The translations under genes and the position numbers were made by a program. Of a stretch of 64,000 nucleotides of DNA, positions 25,708 through 34,047 are shown piece by piece. Location: positions 1 through 64,000 of the forward strand of contig NZ_LIQQ01000025.1 of assembly GCF_001418565.1 (NCBI RefSeq), written 5' to 3'. The notes beneath the pieces were generated by a model. That model did no database searches. It worked only from the letters and a program-made list of their open reading frames with translations, and had not been told where the DNA came from. The DNA is from Streptomyces graminilatus. Its GTDB lineage: Bacteria; Actinomycetota; Actinomycetes; Streptomycetales; Streptomycetaceae. Numbering within the stretch: position 1 is the first letter of the stretch; each line of letters opens with the position of its first letter.

Positions 25708-27732
25708 ATGCCCACATCGCTTCTCTCGCGTCTCAGGCGCGGATCATCGTCCGTCGCGGCGGCCGCCGGCCTCGCCGTCGCGCTCGTCCTGGTCCTGCCC
25801 GGCACCGCGCTCGCCGCCCCCGGTGACCTGGATCCCACCTTCAGCGGCGACGGCAAGGTGCTCACCAGCCTCGCCGACGACGACCAGGCCCGTGACGTGG
25901 CGGTACAGCCCGACGGGAAGATCGTCTCCGTCGGCGCCTCCGCCGACAACTCGGTGACGGAGGGCCGCTTCGCGCTGACCCGCCACAACGCCGACGGCAC
26001 CCCGGACCCGGCCTTCGGCGGCGCCGACGGCGACCAGCCGGGCACGGTCACGACCGCCGTCAACAACATGAACCCGGGCCTCCAGTGGAGCGAGGCCAAC
26101 GCCGTGGCGCTCCAGGCCGACGGCAAGATCGTCGTGGTGGGCATGAGCTGGCGGGACTACGAGGACTGCTGCTGGTTCGTCGTGGCCCGCTACAACGCCG
26201 ACGGCACCCTGGACAACACCTTCAGCGGCGACGGCAGGGTCTTCGCCGACTTCGACGCCCCGACCGAGGCCCGTGACGTGGCGATCGACGCCGGCGGCCG
26301 GATCGTCGCGGCCGGCGTCACCGGCGGCGAGATGGCGGTGCTCCGCCTCACCGCCGACGGCACCCCGGACACCACGTTCGGCGGCGACGGCACGGTCACC
26401 GCCAATCCGGCGGGGCCGAGCCTCCAGGAAGGCGGCGACGGCCGCGCGCTCGCGTTGCAGGCCGACGGGAAGATCGTCGTCGGCGGTGAGGTCGGTACGA
26501 CCCGTTTCGACTTCGCCCTGATGCGGTTCAACACCAACGGCAGTGTCGACACGAGCTTCGACGGCGACGGCATCGTCCGTACCGACTTCGGCGGCTACGA
26601 GGCCGTGGAGGCCCTGGCCGTGCAGCCCGACGGCAGGATCGTCGCGGCCGGCTCCAGCGACGACCGGGCCGCGCTGGCCCGCTACAACACCAACGGCAGC
26701 CTGGACACCAGCTTCGACGGTGACGGCCAGGTCGTCACGCCCGCCGCGGGCGCCGCCGACATGGCGCTCCAGCCGGACGGGCGGATCGTCGCCGCCGGTG
26801 GCAGCGGCGGCGACTTCTCGGTCCTGCGGTACACCACCGGCGGCGGCCTGGACAGCTCCTTCGGTACGGGAGGCCGGGCGAGCGCGGACTTCGGCGGCAC
26901 GGACACGGCGTACGGCGTGAAGCTCGACTCCGCCGGCCGGATCGTCACCGCCGGCGCGGGCGGACCGAACGGCGACTTCGCGCTGGCCCGCTTCCAGGGC
27001 GGCGGCACAACGCCTCCGCCTCCCACGGCCGCGGACCTGTCGGTCACCAAGACCGGCACCGGCACGGTGAGCATCGGCGACCGCGCCACGTACACCCTGA
27101 CAGTCACCAACGCCCCCGGCGGTGCCACGGCGACCGGCGTCACCCTCGCCGACACGCTCAGCGGGCCCGCCGCCTCGGTCGTCTCCGCCACCACCGGCCA
27201 GGGCAGCTGCACCACCACCGCCACCGGCGCGAACTGCTCCCTGAGCATCCTCGCCCCCGGCGCGAGCGCCACGGTGACGGTCGTCGTGGAACCCCGCGCC
27301 TCCGGCACACTCAGGAACACCGCCTCGGCCGCCGCCACCCAGACCGACCCGGCCCCCGGCAACAACTCCGCCACGGCGACCACCACCGTGAACAACGCCC
27401 GGGGCTGCACGATCACCGGCACCAGCGCCTCCGAGACCCTCACCGGGACCGGCGGCAACGACGTGATCTGCGGGCTCGGCGGCAACGACATCATCCGCGC
27501 CGGAACCGGCAACGACACCGTCCACGGCAACTACGGCGACGACAACATCGACGGAGGCTCCGGCGACGACACCCTCAACGGCGGCCCGGGCAACGACACC
27601 CTGACCGGCAACACCGGCAACGACCGCCTCGTCACCTCCGACGGCGTCTCGGGCAACGACACCGCCAACGGCGGCATCGGCTTCGACACCTGCACCACCG
27701 ACCCGGGCGACATCCGCATCAGCTGCCCCTGA
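25708..27732 (+). CDS. secreted delta-60 / DUF11 / RTX calcium-binding repeat protein
   Basis: A 674-residue secreted protein. After a signal peptide ending near ALAA (about residue 36) come about seven delta-60 repeats (pattern D-x-x-F-x-GDG, then LQxDGKIVVxG) to about 432. A proline linker, one DUF11 domain (about 447-560, ADLSVTKTGTGTVSIGDRAT) and C-terminal RTX nonapeptides (GGNDVICGLGGND to about 650) follow. RTX repeats bind calcium and the delta-60 part should be a beta-propeller-like fold. A surface or matrix structural role is likely. No cell-wall sorting signal is seen. Confidence 0.88.
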   Translation: MPTSLLSRLRRGSSSVAAAAGLAVALVLVLPGTALAAPGDLDPTFSGDGKVLTSLADDDQARDVAVQPDGKIVSVGASADNSVTEGRFALTRHNADGTPDPAFGGADGDQPGTVTTAVNNMNPGLQWSEANAVALQADGKIVVVGMSWRDYEDCCWFVVARYNADGTLDNTFSGDGRVFADFDAPTEARDVAIDAGGRIVAAGVTGGEMAVLRLTADGTPDTTFGGDGTVTANPAGPSLQEGGDGRALALQADGKIVVGGEVGTTRFDFALMRFNTNGSVDTSFDGDGIVRTDFGGYEAVEALAVQPDGRIVAAGSSDDRAALARYNTNGSLDTSFDGDGQVVTPAAGAADMALQPDGRIVAAGGSGGDFSVLRYTTGGGLDSSFGTGGRASADFGGTDTAYGVKLDSAGRIVTAGAGGPNGDFALARFQGGGTTPPPPTAADLSVTKTGTGTVSIGDRATYTLTVTNAPGGATATGVTLADTLSGPAASVVSATTGQGSCTTTATGANCSLSILAPGASATVTVVVEPRASGTLRNTASAAATQTDPAPGNNSATATTTVNNARGCTITGTSASETLTGTGGNDVICGLGGNDIIRAGTGNDTVHGNYGDDNIDGGSGDDTLNGGPGNDTLTGNTGNDRLVTSDGVSGNDTANGGIGFDTCTTDPGDIRISCP

Positions 27733-27783
27733 ACATCGGCCAGTTGTGCGTCAGCAACGGCGTACGTCAGTACGTTCGGTACG

Positions 27784-28422
27784 TCAGTCGCCGAGCCCGC
27801 CGCTGCGGGGCCCCCGCCCCTCCAGATAGCGGGTGTGGGACTCCTGGCGGCGGGCCTCGATCTCCCTGAGGCCCGCCGCCAGCGCCTCGGCCTCGTTCCG
27901 CAACACCCCGAGCTGCCGTTCGAGGTGCCGCTCCGGCGGCTCCTGCCCCGGCGTCAGCCGCGTCCACCACCGTGTCCGTACGAAGCTGTCGACCGCCTCG
28001 GGCACGTCCTGCCGCACGAGCCTCGACAGCGCGTGCACGCCCTCCGCGTCCTGGGCCAACGCCTCCGCCACCCAGCCGGGTTCCAGCAACGCGCCGACGA
28101 GCCCGGTCAGTTCGGTCACCTGCCCGGCAGCGGCGGGCGGCAGCTCCACCTGGCCCAGATACGCACCCAGCCGCTCGAAGTCCCCCCGCAGCTCGTCGAG
28201 TTGGGCGGAAAGCTGTGCGGACGGGTCCGGGAAGTCGGGCAGCGGCTGCCGCTCCGGCGGGGCGATCAGCGCGCCCGCGCCGTACAGTCCGGCGACGACG
28301 ACGGGCCAGTACGGTCCCGCCACCCCGGTGAAGGTCAGGCCCAGGCCCACCAGCCCGCACGCACTCCCGGCGATGTTCTTGCGGGACTCCAGGAACCCCA
28401 TCACCCCCATCACTCCCATCAC
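27784..28422 (-). CDS. two-helix membrane protein with coiled-coil C-terminus
   Basis: A 212-residue protein. Two hydrophobic helices (about 18-52) precede a soluble helical region (LSAQLDELRGDFERLGAYLGQV; LERQLGVLRNEAEALAAGLREIEARRQ). The start region is a run of GTGATGGG repeats giving four possible starts (28422, 28419, 28410, 28401). It is the last gene of the minus-strand solute-binding/TelA/VWA operon, 27 bp after the VWA gene, so it probably belongs to that system. No family recognised. Confidence 0.7.
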   Translation of the reverse strand: MMGVMGVMGFLESRKNIAGSACGLVGLGLTFTGVAGPYWPVVVAGLYGAGALIAPPERQPLPDFPDPSAQLSAQLDELRGDFERLGAYLGQVELPPAAAGQVTELTGLVGALLEPGWVAEALAQDAEGVHALSRLVRQDVPEAVDSFVRTRWWTRLTPGQEPPERHLERQLGVLRNEAEALAAGLREIEARRQESHTRYLEGRGPRSGGLGD

Positions 28423-28449
28423 CCCATCAACCCCATGGATTCCGCGAAC

Positions 28450-30039
28450 CTACTGGTAGCCACGGATCTCCTTGAACGCGCCGTCGAGCGAGCCCTGTTG
28501 GGCGTCGAAGAGACGACCGCCGGTCAGCTCGGCGATGTGCGCCAGCTCGGCGCGGTCGGAGTCGCCGAAGAGGATGGGGAAGACGGGTATATCCCGCTGC
28601 CCGGCCGGGAGTCGCCGGTAGAAACCGTCGAACTCCGACGCCTTCGCGCCCGCCGTGTTCTCGCCGTCCGTCATCAGCACGATCGACGTGAACGTGTCGC
28701 GGTCGGCGCCCAGTTGGCGGTACGCCTTCTCCAGCGAGGTGTAGATCGCGGTGTCCCCGTCCGCGTTGAGCGCGTCGGTGTCCCGGCGGATCGCGTCGAG
28801 CCCGCTCTTCGGGTCGGCGGGGCTCACCACATGCGTCCGTACGCTCTTCACGTCAGACCCGAAGGGCATCAGGGTGACCTCCTCGCGCTGCCGGAAGTCA
28901 CCGGTGAGACCGCGCAGCGCCGCCTTCAGCGCGGACAGCCGTTCACCGCCCATCGAACCCGAGGTGTCGAGGACGTACACCGTCCGTGAAGGGCGGCGCA
29001 GCTCGTTCTCGTACGCGTCGAGCAGGCCGTCTGCGACGGACCGGCTGCCGGGGAAGGGGAGTTCACGGCGCCGGGAGGTGTCGAGACCGGCGGCGGGCGG
29101 TACGGAGGCGACGACCGGGCGGCGGTGGGTGACGTCGGTGATACGGCGCTGGATCGCCGGGGTGCGCAGGGCCTCCGTGAGCCGCCGGACCTCCTCCCGG
29201 GTCGTGGCGTCGGTCGACGCGAGGGAGGTGACCGGGTAGTCGGCGGTGACGACCCCGTCGCGCGGGCGGATCACCGTGAGACCGGGGATGCCCTTGAGGA
29301 CGGACTCGTAGTTGAGCAGGGCGTCCACGGTGCCGCGCCGCTCGTACGCGTCGGCCAGCCAGCCCGACGAACCGGACGTCAGCTTCTGCCCCTTGAAGAA
29401 CTCCTTGAGTCGCGGGGTCGCCTTGGTCACGTCGGCGTCGGTGAGGGCGGACTGCGCCCCCGACAACCCCGAGGCGACCGAAATGAGGGTGGAGAAACCG
29501 GAGTTGGATCGCGCCGGGTCGGTCATCCCGTACGTGAGCTTCCCGTCCTGCACCGCCTCCTCGACCTGGGACCAGGTGACCTGCTCGGGCTTCCAGCCCA
29601 ACTCGGCGACGGTGGCGGCCTTTACGCCGATCGCGACGGGGCTCGCCATGACGGACGTCTCGGAGACGACCTTCTTCGCCGCGTCGGGACGCAGCCGCAG
29701 ATAGTCGTTGGAGGACAGCCACAGGGCGTCGTACACCCCGTCCGTCTTCCCTCCCGCCAGCATGTCCACGGCGTCCAGGGTGCCCATGTAGGTGGGCCGG
29801 ACCTTGATGCCGGTGTCCTTCTCGACCCTGGCGAGTACGGGCGTCATGTCGGAGAGTTCGCTGGAGGCGAGGACCCGGAGGGTGCCGGGCTCGGGTGCGG
29901 TGGCCGGGTCCTGGGACGGCTTCTGTGCCGACGTACAGGCGGAGGCGGTGGCCGTCAGGAGGGCGACCGCGAGAACGGCGGTGGCCGCGGTGAGCCGGTG
30001 TCTCGTGTGTCTCGCGTGTCTCGTGTGCCTGGTGCTCAC
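28450..30039 (-). CDS. solute-binding domain plus von Willebrand A domain lipoprotein
   Basis: A 529-residue exported protein. The signal peptide contains a His/Arg repeat (TRHTRHARHTRHRL) from a DNA-level tandem repeat and ends at an ASAC lipobox-like site. Residues about 50-320 resemble a periplasmic solute-binding domain (GTLRVLASSELSDMTPVL). Residues about 345-529 are a VWA domain with a complete MIDAS motif, DTSGSMGG. The GTG at 30039 overlaps the TelA stop (GTGA). The binding domain plus metal-dependent adhesion domain suggests an extracellular complex-former rather than a transporter. Confidence 0.85.
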   Translation of the reverse strand: MSTRHTRHARHTRHRLTAATAVLAVALLTATASACTSAQKPSQDPATAPEPGTLRVLASSELSDMTPVLARVEKDTGIKVRPTYMGTLDAVDMLAGGKTDGVYDALWLSSNDYLRLRPDAAKKVVSETSVMASPVAIGVKAATVAELGWKPEQVTWSQVEEAVQDGKLTYGMTDPARSNSGFSTLISVASGLSGAQSALTDADVTKATPRLKEFFKGQKLTSGSSGWLADAYERRGTVDALLNYESVLKGIPGLTVIRPRDGVVTADYPVTSLASTDATTREEVRRLTEALRTPAIQRRITDVTHRRPVVASVPPAAGLDTSRRRELPFPGSRSVADGLLDAYENELRRPSRTVYVLDTSGSMGGERLSALKAALRGLTGDFRQREEVTLMPFGSDVKSVRTHVVSPADPKSGLDAIRRDTDALNADGDTAIYTSLEKAYRQLGADRDTFTSIVLMTDGENTAGAKASEFDGFYRRLPAGQRDIPVFPILFGDSDRAELAHIAELTGGRLFDAQQGSLDGAFKEIRGYQ

Positions 30040-31265
30040 AACTGGCCTCCGTCCAGTGCGCCGCGTGACCGGCTGCGCTCCAAGTAGGCGCTGGCGTGCT
30101 GGAGTTCGGAGGTCAGGGACTCCACGGTCGCCGCCATCGCCTCCGTCGCCTGGACCTTGTAGGTGTCGATGGTGTCGAGGGTGCGGTAGATCTGCTGGAA
30201 GGCGTTCTTGAGGGTCTCCGCCCCGACGGCCGGGTCGGCGGCGATCCGCTGGATCTCCCCGCTCTGCGTGGCGAGCATCTCGGCGTTGCCCCGGATGAGG
30301 TCCTCGGTCGTCCCGCGCAACGCGTTGACCTGCTCGATGACCTTCTTCTGGTTGTCGAGGGCGGAGGCCAGCATCACGGAGATGCGCAGCGCCGACACGG
30401 TCGTGGTGGCCGCGCGGTCGACCCCCTTGATCAGCTCGTCGTTGTTGCGGCGTACGACGTCCATGGCGAGGTAGCCCTGTGCGCACACCGCCAGCTGGGT
30501 CAGCAGGTCCTGGTGCTTCTGCCGGACCGGGAAGAGCACGTCCGCGCGCAGGTTGTCGGCGCCCGCCGGGTCGGCCGCCTCGACGCCGCCGATGTGCCGC
30601 TCGACGGCGGAGTCCAGGGCTTCCGTCAGGACGACGTACTCCTGCAACTTGCCCATGGTCTCCCAGAGCCGGACGCGCTCGGTCTGCAACGCGGCACTGT
30701 CCCGCCGCAGTTCGTCCTGCCCACCGCGCAGCGAGCCGACAATCTTGTTCAGGGTCGCCTGCGAGGAGGCGTACTTGGCGACGTGGTCACGCAGCTTGTT
30801 GCCACCGGGCAGTCTGGACAGGAACTTCCGCCCCTTGCCGGTGGGCAGCTCGCGCGGGTCCAGGTCCTCGACGACCCGCCGGAGTTCGACGAGGGAGCCC
30901 GCGACCTGCGACTGGGCGTCGCCGCCGTTGCTCGGCAGGCTGCGCACGGCCCGCTCCAGCATGCGGTTGGACTGCGCGGCGGCGGTCCGCATCTCCCCAG
31001 CGCCGAGGCCGGTGATCTCCCCGACCCGGCCCGCGAACTCGGGCGAGCGGGCGTCGAGGGCGGCGAGTTGTCCGACGTACTCGGCGGCCTTGCGGGCCAT
31101 GTCCGTACGGACACTGTCGTCGACGGGGACGAGACCGCCGGCCTTCTCGCGCGGGACGGCGGAGACGGGCTCGGGCGGGGTGAGGGTGAAGACGTCGTCA
31201 CCGCTCTGGCTGCTGTTCTGGCTCGTGTTCTGGTCGGGCCATTCGCCCGGCTTCTGATAGTTCAT
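30036..31265 (-). CDS. TelA/KlaA family (toxic anion resistance) protein
   Basis: A 409-residue largely helical cytoplasmic protein of the TelA family. Diagnostic stretches are GRKFLSRLPGGNKLRDHVAKYASSQ, LDSAVERHIGG, VLFPVRQKHQDLLTQLAVCAQGYLAMDVVRRNN and the AATTTVSALRISVMLA segment. The family name comes from tellurite resistance, but it more generally associates with envelope-stress systems. It is flanked by two solute-binding-type genes and coupled to the VWA gene. Confidence 0.88.
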   Translation of the reverse strand: MNYQKPGEWPDQNTSQNSSQSGDDVFTLTPPEPVSAVPREKAGGLVPVDDSVRTDMARKAAEYVGQLAALDARSPEFAGRVGEITGLGAGEMRTAAAQSNRMLERAVRSLPSNGGDAQSQVAGSLVELRRVVEDLDPRELPTGKGRKFLSRLPGGNKLRDHVAKYASSQATLNKIVGSLRGGQDELRRDSAALQTERVRLWETMGKLQEYVVLTEALDSAVERHIGGVEAADPAGADNLRADVLFPVRQKHQDLLTQLAVCAQGYLAMDVVRRNNDELIKGVDRAATTTVSALRISVMLASALDNQKKVIEQVNALRGTTEDLIRGNAEMLATQSGEIQRIAADPAVGAETLKNAFQQIYRTLDTIDTYKVQATEAMAATVESLTSELQHASAYLERSRSRGALDGGQL

Positions 31266-31280
31266 GTGTGATCCCCCTGG

Positions 31281-32366
31281 TTACGACTGCCCCCGGGCCC
31301 GGAGCGCGATCTCGTGCAGCACCTTGGAGGTGGGCACGGGCGGCTGCCGGACGCCGGTCAGTGTCTGGTTGAGGTAGGCGGCGTGGGCCGCGGTGGCCGC
31401 GACGAACTCGGCGGCGTCGCCCTGCGGCCGGAACCCGTGGCGGACGGCGAGCTTGCGCAACACCGGGTCGTCGCTGAGGAGTTCACCGAGCGCGCGGCCC
31501 TCTTCGGTCAGCGGTACGACGGTGTGGTCGCTGTTGGCCGTGGTGTCCGGGTAGAGGACGGTGAGGTCACCGGCGCTCTGCCGATCACCGAGCAACGCGG
31601 CCACCTGCGACTCGTACACCATGACCAGCGGATTCCCGGCGCCGCTCACGAAGTCCCGGAACGCCGCGTCCGAGCTGGGCTGTTGGGCACCCTGCACGCT
31701 GATCAGCTTGTGCATGAGGGGCGCGGTGCGGTCGACGTCGGCCTCACTCGCGACCACCCGGCCGCCGTTGGCCACATAGCTGGTGGCGGCGAGGTAGAGG
31801 GCACCGGAGCTGGAACTCTCGGGGTCGGTGGAGGCGATGTAGAGGGTTCCGGTCAACTCCCCATACCTGTCAGCCCCCTTGAGCTGCTGCCAGGTCCGGT
31901 CCTTGCCGGCGGCGGCGAGATAGGCGGCCATCTTGAGGGTGCCCCGGTGCTGCCCTTTGTCGAGCACGGCGAGCCCATTGGCGGCGAGCACCTCGGCCGC
32001 GTTGCGGTGGGCCACGACGACGAGCGGCGAGTAGAAGGGGCGCGGCAAGGGCTGCCGTGCCTTGTACTTGGCGGCCAGTTCGTCGGCGGGCGCCTTGCTG
32101 GACGGGAAGGCGAAGTCGTACCCCTTGAGGTCGAGGCCCTCCATGGCCCACGACCCGGAGGTCTCCGTCTTCACGGTGTAGCCCTTGGTGGCCAGGGCCT
32201 TCACCACGTCGGGATCGGCGAAGAACTCGGCCTTCTCCGACCCGACAACTCCACGCACGGTCTTCGTTGCCGTGCCCTGGTCCCCGTTGTCCCGGCCCGC
32301 CAACACGGCTGCCACCACGCCGCAGATCAGCAGGACCGCGAGGACAATCCCTGCGATTCGTCTCAC
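31281..32366 (-). CDS. membrane-anchored solute-binding-like protein
   Basis: About 361 residues. One N-terminal hydrophobic helix (IAGIVLAVLLICGVVAAVLAG) lacks a clear lipobox, so it looks like an anchor. A periplasmic-binding-fold domain follows (GSEKAEFFADPDVVKAL, YSPLVVVAHRNAAEVL, LYIASTDPESSSSG). GTG at 32366 is preferred over a TTG at 32405 that lacks a ribosome site. It leads the operon, 15 bp before the TelA gene, and is distantly similar in layout to the solute-binding half of the VWA lipoprotein. Confidence 0.75.
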   Translation of the reverse strand: MRRIAGIVLAVLLICGVVAAVLAGRDNGDQGTATKTVRGVVGSEKAEFFADPDVVKALATKGYTVKTETSGSWAMEGLDLKGYDFAFPSSKAPADELAAKYKARQPLPRPFYSPLVVVAHRNAAEVLAANGLAVLDKGQHRGTLKMAAYLAAAGKDRTWQQLKGADRYGELTGTLYIASTDPESSSSGALYLAATSYVANGGRVVASEADVDRTAPLMHKLISVQGAQQPSSDAAFRDFVSGAGNPLVMVYESQVAALLGDRQSAGDLTVLYPDTTANSDHTVVPLTEEGRALGELLSDDPVLRKLAVRHGFRPQGDAAEFVAATAAHAAYLNQTLTGVRQPPVPTSKVLHEIALRARGQS

Positions 32367-32487
32367 GCCGGGAGCGTGCTCCCGGAATCCAACGTTCCCC
32401 AACAAAACGAATGAACGGAGGGTGAACCACCGGTCCCGGTACGCAACGCGCCCCTGTCAGCGCGTCTTTGAGCCCCTCGGGTAAGGG

Positions 32488-33225
32488 TCAGCGCGGGGTG
32501 AGGAGGCAGAACTCGTTGCCTTCCGGGTCGGCCAGGACCGTCCAGGAGATGGCGGACTGGTCGATACCGGGGTCGGTGGCTCCCAGGGCGCGCAGTCGAT
32601 CGGCCTCCGCTGCCAAGTCGTCACCGGGGTAGGGGCGGACGTCGAGGTGGACGCGGTTCCACCCGCTCTTGGTGTCGGTGCTGCGGAGGAATTCCAGGTA
32701 GGGGCCGACGCCTTTGGCGGAGCGCATGGTCGCGTGGTCATCGGTGACCTCGTGCAGCGTCCAGTCCATCGCCTCGTCCCAGAACCGGGCCATCTCTCGT
32801 GGGTCGGCGCAGTCGATGACGACCGCGGCGATCGGCCCGGTGTCCCGGTAGACCGGGCGGGGCTCCAGGACGCAGAACTCGTTGCCCTCCGGGTCGGCCA
32901 TGACCGTCCAGGGGACGTCGCCCTGACCCACGTCGGCGAGCGTCGCGCCGAGATCCATCAGGCGTGCGACCAGCTCCGCCTGATGGGCGGTCGAGGTGGT
33001 GGCCAGATCAAGGTGCACCCGGTTCTTGACCGTTTTGGGTTCCGGACGGGCGATGATGTCGATACAGACGGCCGTGGGGTCGGGGTAGGCGAACCCGATG
33101 GGTTCGAGGTTGGTCACACCGGGTCCCTCGCTGTCGACACCCCAGCCGAGTGCCTCCGCCCAGAACCGGCCGAGCACGGAGTCGTCCTGGGCCTTCATAT
33201 TGATCTGCACAAGTCGTGTCGCCAT
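32488..33225 (-). CDS. VOC family protein with two glyoxalase-like domains
   Basis: About 245 residues forming two tandem VOC domains of roughly 120 residues. Each ends in a near-identical PWTVMADPEGNEFCVL / SWTVLADPEGNEFCLL motif and has a K/W-NRVHLD strand. Substrates of such doubled VOC proteins are usually unknown. The ATG at 33225 is chosen over a GTG 21 bp upstream; neither has a clear ribosome site, so leaderless translation is possible. Confidence 0.85.
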   Translation of the reverse strand: MATRLVQINMKAQDDSVLGRFWAEALGWGVDSEGPGVTNLEPIGFAYPDPTAVCIDIIARPEPKTVKNRVHLDLATTSTAHQAELVARLMDLGATLADVGQGDVPWTVMADPEGNEFCVLEPRPVYRDTGPIAAVVIDCADPREMARFWDEAMDWTLHEVTDDHATMRSAKGVGPYLEFLRSTDTKSGWNRVHLDVRPYPGDDLAAEADRLRALGATDPGIDQSAISWTVLADPEGNEFCLLTPR

Positions 33226-33260
33226 GCCACAAATTCTAAAAGCCACCGCCGGCCATTTTT

Positions 33261-33410
33261 TTAAGGGGCGCTGGGAACTGCGCGAAAGCCCACGACGCGT
33301 GGTCTAAGGGGCGTGGGGCTGTATCGATGTGCGGCTCCGCCGCGTGGGCGCGACAAGCCACAACGCACCCGCACCCGCCGAACAACACGAACCCCCACGG
33401 CGAAAAGGCG
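33261..33410. repeat. dispersed Streptomyces-type repeat (copy A)
   Basis: AAGGGGCGCTGGGAACTGCG starts here and is followed by a related second part (GGGGCTGTATCGATGTGCGG, then GACAAGCCACAACG). The same core recurs at 44768-44800 (reversed) and 51001-51049. This explains much of the 33247-33513 gap, which otherwise shows no gene. Confidence 0.7.
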
Positions 33411-33513
33411 CCCCTGCCCAAGCCAACGCAGTGCCATGGCACCCGGCCCGCACGTCGCTGCGGGAGCGTGCGGACCGGGGCCGTCAAGGGAGCCCAGCGA
33501 AGAAAGGAAGGGC

Positions 33514-33954
33514 TCAGCGCGCCGCGAGCGCACGCGCCCCGCTGGCCTCCGCATGCGCGTCCATGCGTTCGGCGGCCAGAATCGCGGCGGCCGTGTCGGC
33601 CCGGGAGGCCGCGACGACCAGGGCCCGCCCGGCGAGCGCGTGGGCGCGCCGGTGCAGGGCGGCGAGATCGGGGGAGGCGGTCGGGGCGGGGGCCGAGGCA
33701 CGGACCGGCGTACTGCCCCGGCGCAACCGGCTCACCTGCCCGGCGAGGCGCTCGGCGGCGGTGTCCAGGTCGGCGGAGGGCGCCAGGGCGCGCAGCTCGT
33801 CGGTCGCCGTCAGGAGTGCGGTGAGATGGACGGCCAACTGGATGTCCAGCTCGTCCTCGCGCGACCTGTGAGGGAAGTCCGAGGCGATGCCGGTCGGCGC
33901 GCTGCGGGCGGTGCGGGCGCTGTGCACCGGCGGGGTGCGGATCGGTTCGTACAT
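33514..33954 (-). CDS. helical hypothetical protein behind a Fur-like box
   Basis: A 146-residue Ala/Arg-rich, mostly helical cytoplasmic protein with no domain I recognise (DELDIQLAVHLTALLTATDEL; RRAHALAGRALVVAASRAD). Its start has an AGGAGG site 9 bp upstream and a good -10 (TAGGAT), with a dyad like a Fur-family box beside it. That suggests control by metal or peroxide, which is the main clue to its role. Confidence 0.7.
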   Translation of the reverse strand: MYEPIRTPPVHSARTARSAPTGIASDFPHRSREDELDIQLAVHLTALLTATDELRALAPSADLDTAAERLAGQVSRLRRGSTPVRASAPAPTASPDLAALHRRAHALAGRALVVAASRADTAAAILAAERMDAHAEASGARALAAR

Positions 33955-33987
33955 GGGAGCTGGCCTCCTGTGCGCTGACAGGAAACC

Positions 33988-34010
33988 ATCCTAGCTTGGA
34001 TTCAGTCTAA
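33988..34010 (-). promoter_or_regulatory. promoter -10 with Fur/PerR-like dyad
   Basis: On the minus strand a TAGGAT -10 element (33988-33993) is preceded 2 bp upstream by TTAGACTGAATCCAA (33996-34010), an imperfect 7-1-7 inverted repeat of the kind Fur-family regulators bind. The site lies 34 bp before the start at 33954 and fills the -35/-10 spacer. A recognisable -35 is lacking, as with activated or weak promoters. Confidence 0.5.
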
Positions 34011-34047
34011 AGTTGAGCGCGCTCGTGAAAAGTGGTGCCGATGAGGT

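Noticed and set aside
30040-30486. N-terminal extension of the VWA lipoprotein gene
   Set aside because: It overlaps the TelA gene in another frame; a signal peptide and a GTGA overlap fix the start at 30039.
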